From positions 874,501 through 938,500 of the forward strand of contig NC_082421.1 of assembly GCF_004011695.2 (NCBI RefSeq): a stretch of DNA of 64,000 nt, given 5' to 3'. Below, piece by piece: positions 1-9,360 of this stretch. A program made the position numbers and the translations under genes. How positions within the stretch are numbered: the stretch's first letter is position 1; the number at the start of each line of letters is the position of its first letter. A model generated the notes under the pieces. That model ran no database searches and was not told where the DNA came from. It saw only the letters and a program-made list of their open reading frames with translations. Source of the stretch: Ascochyta rabiei. Lineage: Eukaryota; Ascomycota; Dothideomycetes; Pleosporales; Didymellaceae.

Positions 1-441
1 CAGGCCGTCTCCGCCATTTCCCAGAACCACTACCCCGAGCGCTTGGGCAAGATGTACGTCATCAACGCACCCTGGGGTTTCTCTGGCGTCTTCAGTGTCG
101 TCAAGAAGTTCCTCGACCCCGTTACCAGCGCCAAGATCCACGTTTTGGGCTCCGGATACAAGGCAGAGTTGCTCGCACAGGTCCCTGCCGAGAACCTGCC
201 CAAAGCTTTCGGTGGATCGTGTGAATGCCCTGGTGGCTGTGCGCTGAGCGACGCTGGCCCATGGCAGGACTCGCAGTGGGTCAAGGAGCCCAAGTGGGCC
301 AAGAAGAGCGATGCTATTGACAACACTGCGCTGCCTCCTCCTACCACCGGCGGCGACGTTCCCACTGGGGCTCATGCTGGGGCTCATGCTGGGGCTCCCG
401 TTGACCCTGCACATGCTGGTGTTCCCCAGACGCATACTTAG
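1..441 (+). CDS. SEC14: Sec14-type phosphatidylinositol/phosphatidylcholine transfer protein, 3' end only
   Basis: The gene enters from the left edge; the visible 146 codons start in frame at base 1 and end in TAG. The protein is the second half of a CRAL-TRIO (Sec14) lipid-binding domain: the stretch around [17 protein letters not shown] is the classic core strand of that fold, followed by the FLDP, KIHVLG and LPKAFGG segments that close the lipid pocket. A Cys-rich segment (CECPGGC) and SDAGPW follow, as in fungal Sec14 proper. Sec14 proteins exchange phosphatidylinositol and phosphatidylcholine between membranes and support Golgi secretion; this role is from family knowledge. The last 40 residues are a low-complexity tail with GAHA repeats, unlike the conserved core. 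Which Sec14 paralogue it is cannot be settled without the N-terminus. Confidence 0.88.
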   Translation, partial: QAVSAISQNHYPERLGKMYVINAPWGFSGVFSVVKKFLDPVTSAKIHVLGSGYKAELLAQVPAENLPKAFGGSCECPGGCALSDAGPWQDSQWVKEPKWAKKSDAIDNTALPPPTTGGDVPTGAHAGAHAGAPVDPAHAGVPQTHT

Positions 442-962
442 AAGCGTGCGTCGAAGAGTAGCACTCGGTACTTGAAGAAAGGAGGGAGCAAAGGCCAAGT
501 GGAACGCATTGGATAACTCTTAATACTCTGAAAAATATCATTGGAGCTCGGAAAGTTCGGTGTTCTCTCGTATGAATCACAGTTTCCCCGCCGCGCCTGG
601 GCAACAGCCCTAGGCGGTTGACCTGAACCTTTTGGTAGGTGGATGGCGTATAGAAAATCATAGTGTGGCCCGGAGTTGGGGTGTTGGTAGTAACAAAGCG
701 GCATAGATGCAGCGTCGTTCGTCCCTAGAATCCTTCTTGTCTCGCTTCCGAGTTGGTGTCTTTGTTCGATGCTCATCTGCTTCAGATCTCTTTCGGCTTT
801 TCTTTGTGCATCAAGGTCTACTGTAGGTGCCGTGTTGTCCCTGTCTCGTGAAGTCCATCACTCTGTCTCTCCAGACATTTCCCCTACTTGCTTATGGACA
901 TCAGAACTCGTCAACAAACTACCATCAAGACCACCCACTCACTCCGTACGCAAGCCGCAACC
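442..962. other. Intergenic: 3' flank of SEC14 and 5' flank of the next gene
   Basis: No coding stretch is convincing here. The last 100 bases before the next start are CA/CT-rich, as usual for a fungal 5' leader. Confidence 0.5.
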
Positions 963-2537
963 ATGGAACCAACACTCACTCTACAAATCTCATTCATCCT
1001 GCTCGGCCGGCGAGACACCCGCATACTCGACCCAACCTTACTCTCTCCTCACGAACAAGCGACAACCCCCATCCACCTCATCCTCCAGACGCTCCAGCAT
1101 TTCTGCCCCTCCCTCCCCATCCACACATGGGCCATCGAGACCCCCGACCGGGAAATCCCACCCCTGGACAAACTGTCGCCGAAAGCAAAGCGCGCACACG
1201 CCGCCACCCAAGCCGCAGCGCACAACGACGCCCAGCGCGCCGGAGAGCAGCACTGGCGCGCCCTGACATGCGACAGCCGCGAACTCTGGATGCTGCGCCC
1301 TGCGCCGCGCGACTCGACGGCCCTGAGCCCCGTCGACGCGCACACTTGGCGCGAAGGAGACGCGAATCTCACTGCTGCCGAGGCCGCGCACCTAGGCCGC
1401 AATAGCTGGGCGTGTCCTGTGCTGCTGCAGAGGTTTGGGATTCCCGTTGATGTCACCTCTGCGGCATGGGAGCGCTTTGTCCGCGAGGCGCGCGAGGTGC
1501 TTGGCGTGTTGCGGCGTGCGTTTGTGGATTTTCAAGGTGTGGTTCTAGGGTTGGAAGGGGAGGTGAAGTATTGGGATTTGGTTGTTGGGGGGAGCTGCTT
1601 TCTCAAGATGGTTGTGGAGCCGGTTGAGGCTGGCGTGGGGCATAGGGTGCTGGTGTTGGCGGCTGCGTTTGAGCCGGACCTGGACTTGTTGCGCTCGACG
1701 GGGGAAGTGATGCGGTTTGTGGGCGTGGGGAGGTGGTTGGAGTGGATGCTGTTGGGGAAGATGGCGAGGGCGCAACGCGAGGCGTGGCGCTGTTTGGGGA
1801 AAGCGACGCATTGCACACGTGGCGAGGAGCAGTGGGAGAATGATCTCGGTGTCGAAGATGAGAGGTATCGAAGGACAAAAGGAAGGCCCCGTGAGTGGTG
1901 GGACGTTGTGAACGACCTGGACGAAACCGAGATAGTGGAGGGAATGCGTAAGTTCGAAAGCAGCGGAAACAACAGACTCGGAATCGCTCTCCACCCATCC
2001 TCAGACCATACCTACCAACTCCATTTCCAAGGTCGACGCAGCACACTAGACGCCGAGCAACTGATCGCCTACACCGAACTCCTCGCACACATCATCGACA
2101 CAGCACAAGCAATCCGTCCCTCTACCATCGCCGAACAGCTCGAGAACCTCCAACTCCACCCGTCGCCCACCTCCACAGACCGCTTCTCGAACATGCTCAG
2201 CTTCCTAAGCCACGACAGCTCCAATGCATCGCAAACCGCACTCACAGCCCTTCTCAACCCAATCGACTGCACGTCTCCCTCTGAGCCAGAAAGCTCTACA
2301 CTGCCAGCTCCGCAGCCCACGCGGCCACGAGAAGCCGTCGATCCCTTCTACAGCACACGTGCGTATCTCGAGACAAAGTGTGCAGCGGAGAGAGCGGATA
2401 TGGTGTGTTTCATCGAGAGGTATAGTAGAGCTGGTGGGTACCAGCCAACGGCGGATGAGAAGCTACTAGCAATGCTGAGGGCGGGTAGAGGGGAGGAGCG
2501 AGATTGTGGGCAGCCAGAAGAGGAAAAAGAGGGTTGA
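963..2537 (+). CDS. Conserved-looking hypothetical protein, 524 aa
   Basis: Single uninterrupted frame of 525 codons. I place the start at the ATG at 963, which sits in a good context (CAACCATGG); the open frame also runs upstream but without a better ATG. I do not recognise the family. The N-terminal 60 residues (MEPTLTLQISF, LLGRRDTRILDP) look folded; the middle (about 150-330) alternates hydrophobic strands and helices with many Trp; the last 100 residues contain acidic and Ser/Pro-rich segments and a closing helix. No signal peptide, membrane span or catalytic motif was seen. Codon third positions shift from C-rich to G-rich along the gene, and antisense frames are open over long stretches because of this. 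An unseen intron remains possible. Confidence 0.7.
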   Translation: MEPTLTLQISFILLGRRDTRILDPTLLSPHEQATTPIHLILQTLQHFCPSLPIHTWAIETPDREIPPLDKLSPKAKRAHAATQAAAHNDAQRAGEQHWRALTCDSRELWMLRPAPRDSTALSPVDAHTWREGDANLTAAEAAHLGRNSWACPVLLQRFGIPVDVTSAAWERFVREAREVLGVLRRAFVDFQGVVLGLEGEVKYWDLVVGGSCFLKMVVEPVEAGVGHRVLVLAAAFEPDLDLLRSTGEVMRFVGVGRWLEWMLLGKMARAQREAWRCLGKATHCTRGEEQWENDLGVEDERYRRTKGRPREWWDVVNDLDETEIVEGMRKFESSGNNRLGIALHPSSDHTYQLHFQGRRSTLDAEQLIAYTELLAHIIDTAQAIRPSTIAEQLENLQLHPSPTSTDRFSNMLSFLSHDSSNASQTALTALLNPIDCTSPSEPESSTLPAPQPTRPREAVDPFYSTRAYLETKCAAERADMVCFIERYSRAGGYQPTADEKLLAMLRAGRGEERDCGQPEEEKEG

Positions 2538-2850
2538 GAATCGGAGTGATTCATGTCCCCGCGAGGCGTCGAGAGCTGTGGTTTGACCGGCAGTGAAGTC
2601 GCGCAGCTAGGTGGAGCATGGCAGAGTCAGAGCTACGGTCACTGAGTTGCTTAGGTATTTGGGATGAATGTGGTGGACTCGAACACTCTATCAATATGTG
2701 TATTTGTAATCTTTCAACGTCTCAGACGTGGTTATGATGGGTATAACGCGTAGCAGTGTCGCCCTGCCCTCTCGATACATCCTCAAGAGCACGGCCCTTG
2801 CCGACTCTGCAGGTGTTGTACTCGTTGTTCTCTGTCGAACGCATGAGCGT

Positions 2851-3070
2851 CTAGCAGTTGACGTCCTCCATTACTCCGCCGCCTGCGCTCTTGACGCACT
2901 TGCCGTGGTTCTGTCGGACTTGCACATCTGGGTTTGTTAGTCCAGGGGGTTCTGAAGTAGGGTTCAGTGGAGGGCGACATGCCTTTGTCTGATGTAGGTA
3001 TGGCGACGGGGGCTGCGATGGCGAAGGTGGCCATGGAGAGAATAGCGGCGGCGATGGTTGTGAACTTCAT
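2851..3070 (-). CDS. Putative small secreted protein (54 aa) with a GC-AG intron
   Basis: Starting at 3070 on the minus strand, the frame opens with a textbook signal peptide (MKFTTIAAAILSMATFAIA, then AP as likely cleavage site). A GC-AG intron fits at 2982-2928: donor AAAG/GCATGT, branch ACTAAC 10 bases before the acceptor CCCAG, 55 nt long. The second exon (2927-2851) gives a short Cys-containing segment (GKCVKSAGGGVMEDVNC) and then TAG. Beyond the TAG the same frame stays open to a TGA at 2722-2724 and carries another Cys (NNEYNTCRVGKG). So the gene may be a tiny secreted protein, or a longer one broken by a stop. Size and layout are those of fungal secreted effector-like peptides, but no family is recognised. 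Transcription is unproven. Confidence 0.42.
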
Positions 3071-4379
3071 GATTTGTGTTGATGGATGGGTTCGATGATA
3101 TCGATGGTTGTTGTCTATGTAGAATATGATTCGCCCGGTGAGGAAAGAACGTATTACGGTTGAAGGAAACACAATGTTGAGAGGTAACGAAGTATTGACA
3201 AAGAAGATGCTTGGGATGGACTAGATACCTTACATGGCAGCCAGGCACTCTTAATACCTCGCTCAAGGCCTGTACAATCAACCACAGCCCAAGGTCGTCT
3301 TGTCCCTCGTCGTCGCGGCCATGTTGGCCTGAAACCGGAAGGACATCAATCCTGAGGATCTCGTTACTGCATAAGGAACGCAGGCATCCATCTGCCGCTA
3401 GGCACGTCCATCCCCGCGGCCAGGCAGAATGCAGATTGGCGCATCTGGAGTACGGGGCGGGGTCTGACGTGTGGAGTCGTGTCAGATGCGCTTGTAGTGT
3501 CTCAGAGAGGCTGTAGAATAGTCGAGACGCATCATTGCCCGGTGTTGATGATGGTCGAGCTGCGAGCGTGGAATTTGGCGGTATGCCTGTACCTGACAAT
3601 GCCCATTGTCAAGCTCGTCTTCGAGCCTGAGCTGATGAATGTAAGTCATCGGTACTTTCAACAATCATATCTGCAAGCGCCTTGATATCAGTCCATCGTG
3701 TGGGGTGTGGCACAGCGAAATGCAAGCAATGGTCCTGAAACGCTGCTCAAACATGGTTGATCAGCCTTCGACGCCCATGCACGTGATCATGCTGCTGCTT
3801 AGCTGGTGCCTCAACTCAGCGTTGCACTATCAGTGAAGTCTTGGAAAGAGGTTTCTAGCTTTCCCCACAAGCGGAGCTACGGGACCACGTTGCCGCTAGT
3901 TTCTGATATAGCCTTCCCGCTGACAACAACACTTGTTTTGTATAACTCTGGGTCACTCCCTACAGGGCAGCTTTACAAGGCTTAAATATGTACACACACA
4001 AAAATTAAAATATAACGATAGGTCGCCGCATGCTATTATTGTTTTCATATTATCAGCCAGAGTGATTTCGTTCGTAAGCCCTTTCTTTCATCTCAAGTCG
4101 TAACACGAGCAAGTCTCGACCGCATCTCTGACAAAGAGATTATCGATTTAGTTCTGATAGCTAGGTTCTCATTCGCGTCTCTCCAATACAAACTCCGAGA
4201 GTCTCCTTGCTTGTCGTTGCTTGTCGTTGCCTACGACCCCCGTGGCTTCACTACGCACACAGTACCGTTGCGCGATGATGCATTAGCCTCTCCCGTTTGT
4301 GTCTTAGTCATTTATCGTGATAAGAAGTGTTTGGCTAGGTAAGATTGCACTTCTGCTGTGGCGTAGGTGCTCGCTGTAC

Positions 4380-4458
<79 letters not shown>

Positions 4459-4670
4459 AACACATAGCAAGAGTCGTTAATGGATGTGGTATGGACTACG
4501 TCACTGTATCGCTGTAGTATACTGTATCGAGATTCACCGGGAATAATTACGGTAGGTGAAAGTGAAGATGACGCAAACGAGCTGGTTTAGACACCTCGCG
4601 GCTTCCCGTTGCGAGAGAAAGCGTGCAGTCCTCCAACCCTGGCAACTACAACACACAACCACTGTCTGCG
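3071..4670. other. Long intergenic region
   Basis: About 1.6 kb with short random frames only. It contains an AT-rich patch near 3980-4060 and the AGT microsatellite at 4380-4457. The right end is the promoter side of the gene starting at 4671. Confidence 0.5.
4380..4457. repeat. (AGT)26 trinucleotide microsatellite
   Basis: Twenty-six uninterrupted AGT units, 78 bp, about 210 bp upstream of the next start codon. The perfect run implies recent expansion and likely length polymorphism between strains. In one frame it would encode a poly-Ser tract, but no gene supports that. Confidence 0.97.
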
Positions 4671-6910
4671 ATGGACATTGGTTCCTTTTACGCGCCCTCA
4701 GCCGAACGGCATCGGATGCAGTCAGGTCCGCAGGCCAGCGATAACTCAAACCCCAAGCCAAAAGCTAGGCCCGGTGACACACGAAAGGCAATGGTGGACA
4801 ACAAAGGATGGCGCAAAAAGATAGGAGGTAAACCAAAGGAACTGCCACCCATCAATACCACAAGCGATGAAACTGCTGTAACGCTGCCGTTGGAGTTACC
4901 AGCCGCTGTTGACTCGACCGAACGGCGCCGCCATGGCTGGCGAAAGACGATGGCGGCCAGTCGCCCAGCGACTCCAATAACCCCAGCGCCACCTACACCA
5001 ACTCCAGAAGACATTGAAGACACACGGAGTGAGCGAACCGATGATTCTGCGCCCCGTCGCGATTCTAAGCCGAAACCAATACGCTACACTTCGCTATTTA
5101 CCACTCACAAAGAGGAGCCATCTGGCCCAGACTTTGCAGAGCCATGGAGTGTCGACGCTCCACCAAGCCACGATCAACGGGCCTACGTCGATCCGGTTGT
5201 GGTCATGGAGTGTATACACTCACATCTCTGTAAGAACTACATGGTCCCGGTTCCTCTGGAGTACAATAGCGGCCTCTTCCAAATCTTCGATGACTATCGA
5301 AAGTTACGATCGCAAAAGGAACGCCTGGACATGCGTGAAAGAAAAATGCTCGATGATTCGTGCAAGCTGAAAGACCAATGGTTTGAGGCCGAGGGGTGTT
5401 ACGAGGCTGAGATACACCGCCTTGAGTTGCTGATCGCACGTGGAATCACCGGAGTAACTGGGCAAGTTACTGTCAAGTGTCCAGCTGATTCACTACTAAC
5501 AGAGCACAAGACTCATGAAAGCACGTCAAGGGACTGTTGTGGACCGAAAACGGGAGCACCGAAAGATCATCTCGACGGACCGCTACCTTCCTCAATATCT
5601 GCACATGTCTCCCACAAAAATAGACGAAGAGATCAAGTTGAAGAGTCATCAAGGTCTGTACTATGTGTCAGCTGGTAAGGGCCATAGCTGACAGATTGCT
5701 AGTACTCTTGAATCGACCGACATCGCTTTCAGGAAGAATGACTGCTCTGTCTCGACAGCTCACACACACAGGATTGTCAGAGCTACCAGTAGGGACTCCT
5801 CCTCGCCCCGATCGAGAGTCAGCCTTGTCTCGAAAAGTGAAGAGCGAGCTCAACATGACAGATCTACACTACGCGGGATCCTCGGACACTCTTTCGAATT
5901 CAGTCACTTACAGTTCCACACTCCCAATGGATCCTGCACCAGAAGAGGTCACATCGGACGAAAGCCTACTGTTGAAGGATATTGTGGAATGCGACGCTTT
6001 CATTGCCCTCAAGGAACTAGGCGTTCTTGTTGCACGTCGAAAGGGACTAGATGTTTCATATTTTGTCAACGGGCTAATGAGCTTGTTGACCTCCAGAAGC
6101 TCCATGAAGACGGACACTGACCCCCGTGCTCACGAATGCGAAACACATAGTCCCGCGGCTAAGGGGTATAACAACGTCTCTGCTGACGACTCGACACCTC
6201 GGCCTCCGTTGCGAATGCCTAGATCTGGGTCACAGCAGCCACTTGATCAGGGGCGCCCGCGTCACTTTTCGTTCGAACCTGGAGACGACCAAATGCGAGA
6301 CGTTGAAGCTGGGTTCAAAACATACGACTCACTTTCGCAAACTGACTCGACCGATTCGGAAACAACTTCATCATCAGCGGCTTCTCGAGTGTTTGCTGGG
6401 GTTTTACAGACAAATGATAACTTGATTCCACTCTCATCGTCATCGGGGACAGATGTTCCAACGCCGTCTATGATCCCCAGTCCTGTACAAACAACAGCAC
6501 GCGTTCGCAGAGAGAATTCCACGTCGAGCCTACGGTCCATATTTGTCAAAAACATCAAGGACGACCGTCACAGCTCTCGCACCAGTGTCCAGACAGCATT
6601 CCGAGAGGCACCATGTGCCAATGCATCGGTCAGATCGAAGAGCAAAAGCAGCTCGAACCACAACCTACGTGCGGCAGAATCGCCCCTGGGCTCAAAAGAA
6701 CGATTGGACAGTTTGGCAAATCGACACAGCACTGCTGCTCTCGCCGCTGCACGAGCGGCCGAAGGCAAGAGCAACAATTCATCCCAGAGCAATACACGAT
6801 CGTCCGTAGTCACGTCATCTTCTCAGAAACTTCACACTGCAGAACAGCGAAGGTCCGAGAACAGCGGCCCCAGAACGCGTAACGACGCTCGTAAGAGTGA
6901 AGTTGAATAA
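4671..6910 (+). CDS. Hypothetical Ser-rich protein with coiled-coil segment, 710 aa, three exons
   Basis: Exons 4671-5453, 5503-5674 and 5733-6910; introns of 49 and 58 nt with donors GTAACT and GTAAGG and acceptors AACAG and TTTCAG. The joins close in frame to 711 codons. The start ATG at 4671 has context GCGATGG. The N-terminal 160 residues are basic, Pro/Thr-rich and probably disordered. About residues 180-320 form a charged helical region (DDYRKLRSQKERLDMRERK and onward across intron 1 into TVVDRKREHRKI) that looks like coiled coil. The C-terminal 330 residues are Ser-rich with repeated SSS and RSS patches. There is no signal peptide or membrane span. I do not recognise the family; a cytoskeletal or cell-polarity scaffold would fit the composition, but that is only a guess. 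Confidence 0.75.
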
Positions 6911-8933
6911 CACCGAAGTCCTGGCGTACCTTCCTGTTTGAGCATGGGGACGCACAGAGCCTCTGGTATTCAGTCGATCAAGCGCACTTACACTTTTGCA
7001 TCATGTCAGTCAAGCGTTTCAGACTCTCAGCATCGCACATTCGAGATTGCTTCGGTGAGCACCACTGTGCAGTATGCTGACTATACACAGCATGCACTGG
7101 GGTTGTCCAAAGGTTGCTAAACCTCTGAAACATGCTGCACACACGGATTTCCCCGGAATCCCTTCGTTCCTATCCCTCTCCACTCTCCTCAAGGCTCATT
7201 TCCTTTCACCCTTGCAATTATTACAACGGTTCCGTCATAACGGACTTGGCCTGGTTTGCGGAAGCGATATCCACTCGCGTTTGGCTTCATTGGCTTCGAC
7301 CCAAGACTGCAGTCAAATCCGTAAATCAATAAAACTTCAGTCGCCCTCACAAGTGCAGAAAGAAAAAAGGTGCAGGTCACCAGGAACACTCCGCCAGGAA
7401 GGATTACGACGCTGTTGCTGCCTACTATCTTGCGTCCGTGACACGTGGGCGCCTACAGGACGAGTGGTTCTGACAAAAGTAACACGGAAGGTCATATCGG
7501 AAACTGGTTGTGGCTAACGCAGCATGCGTTGTGCAGAAGGTACCAGAAAAGATAGGCTACTGTGATTTAGTGAGTACAACGCCCTAAGTTCAACCGACAC
7601 ACAGGCGTAGTCCAGCCTCTGACAGTAAAGACACTGCTGCAGGAGTACGCGTCTCTTTACGGGGCAGCCCATCATGCACGAGTCGAGGTATGTCACAGAT
7701 GTGTGGCGGTGGCGGTGGCGGTGGCTCAGGCGCAACGCAAGCCCGTTGTCGCACAGACCCTGGATGCACTGTCAATCACCACCAAGCTGAGCGGTTGGAA
7801 TCGCGTGATGATGTGCGACGGATCTCGGTTGCCAATCAGCGTTTCTCGATCTCGCCTTGCTATTTGTTCTATCTGTTCTGTCGCCACACTTTCTAACACA
7901 GGAGCCGTTCCACAAATCGAGTTTGCCTTCAGCCTTGCGATTGGGCACGATGGAGCCCCGCAACACATGCCACATTCCCGCGCAACGGCTGGTGTGACTG
8001 GAGTCGGTACAGATCAGTAGTGGTGTTACAGTCGGACTCTGTTCCTTCATCACCGGCGCACGAAGACCGTGACGATGACGAAAAGGTTCGATCGGTGTCG
8101 AAGGCAGCCAGTGGTAGCTCTTTTCGGCAAAGCGCCCGCTAACGACTCCTTAATCTCGGCTTGACAGGTACCAGGAATAAGATTTATGTCGGACTAAGCG
8201 GGTCACGGGCGAGTCGTAAGAGTGCAAGCGATGCGGCGGCAGCGGCTGCTTGTGGGATTGGTCCGAGAAGGATGTGTTTGCGACGGACAGGCGGGGTGCG
8301 TTTGGTCGAGCGACGGGTGTTGGCAGGCTGGGAAAGAAGGAAAAAAGCTCCGGAGGCGTGGTGGAAGGGCGGTGGAGCTAGGGTTCTGCAGCTCTGTGAA
8401 GGGGGCGGCGGCAGAGAAGACAGCCGCGTGGAGACGGCGGTGGACCAGGGCAGCATGAACAACATGGACAGCATGGCCCATTCGGGACGCAAATTTCCAG
8501 CATGGGATTGGCATTGGCACATGTCATCATCGCGCATGGCAGCGCCAGCTCACACCGTAGGCGCCGTGGGAGGTGTGCAAGGAGTGGAGAGGGCTAGCGC
8601 GAGTGGGGAGGGACGCATGGAGCGAGTTAATTACATGCGGACATGGACGCGGGACGTGTGTGCTGGGCTGGGCTGGTGTGGCAGTTGAGGTGGATTCGAG
8701 AAACCACGGGCTGGTTCGCTGGGACCGAAGAGCCAACGACCCAAGATCCTTGGGCTGATGTGCGGTTGCAGTGCGGGATGGCGACAGGTGCAGCGACAAT
8801 CGCACCCGTTTGGGCCTCGCCGGCCTTCTGGATGCTCGCGGAGTCGCAGGGCAGTGGCTGTGCAGCACGGCAGCCGACAGCAGCCGGCAGACAGCCCAGG
8901 TCACGGTTACGTCGCTGGGGCAGCCAGCCAGGG

Positions 8934-8978
8934 AGGCCCAGCAGGCCCAGCAGGCCCAGCAGGCCCAGCAGGCCCAGC
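8934..8978. repeat. 9-bp tandem repeat (GGCCCAGCA), 5 copies
   Basis: Five head-to-tail units, the last with one change. It lies about 380 bp upstream of the CP2-factor start codon. Confidence 0.95.
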
Positions 8979-9150
8979 GGGCTAGCCAGACCCGCGACTC
9001 TAGACCCTCACCCTACCGCAGCCGCTTGCACTTGCACTGGCGTTCCCAAGTGCCACGCGCGGCCCTCGCAGCGATTCCGTCAGGCAGCTCGGTCGCTAAC
9101 CTGATAAAAGACGCCTGACCTGTCGTCGCATGCGCCAACCCGAGCCACAG

Positions 9151-9210
9151 TTGACACCAGTCGACACCAGTCGACACCAGTCGACACCAGTCGACACCAG
9201 TCGATACCAG
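9151..9210. repeat. 10-bp tandem repeat (TCGACACCAG), 6 copies
   Basis: Six direct units; the first and fifth-to-last bases vary slightly (TTGACACCAG and TCGATACCAG at the ends). It sits 150 bp upstream of the CP2-factor start, within the presumed leader or core promoter, at a period close to one helical turn. Confidence 0.95.
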
Positions 9211-9360
9211 TGGCTACTAGCCCGCCTGTCTGTGCTGTCTGTGGGAGCTGCTCCGGTTCATCAACCCAAGGTCCACATCAGGGCTGCCAACCTCTGACCT
9301 TCAGCTTCACCTCTCGATGCTCACAAACGACCAGCTGCGCCTGCCGTGAGCCTCTCCGCG

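Larger units (their letters stand above)
6911..9360. other. Long upstream region of the CP2 factor gene
   Basis: About 2.4 kb without a supported gene. Overlapping frames on both strands at 8160-8690 are open only because of GC-rich third positions and have no domain content. It includes two perfect or near-perfect tandem arrays close to the following gene. A long leader/promoter like this is common before fungal developmental regulators. Confidence 0.5.

Noticed and set aside
1532..2088. Long minus-strand open frames opposite the 524-aa gene
   Set aside because: They are antisense to a well-formed frame, exist because its third positions are C/G-rich, and contain only low-complexity Ser/Pro/Arg.
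8161..8688. Open frames on both strands upstream of the CP2 factor
   Set aside because: Gly/Arg-rich or Pro/Ser-rich without domain content, starts or splice support.
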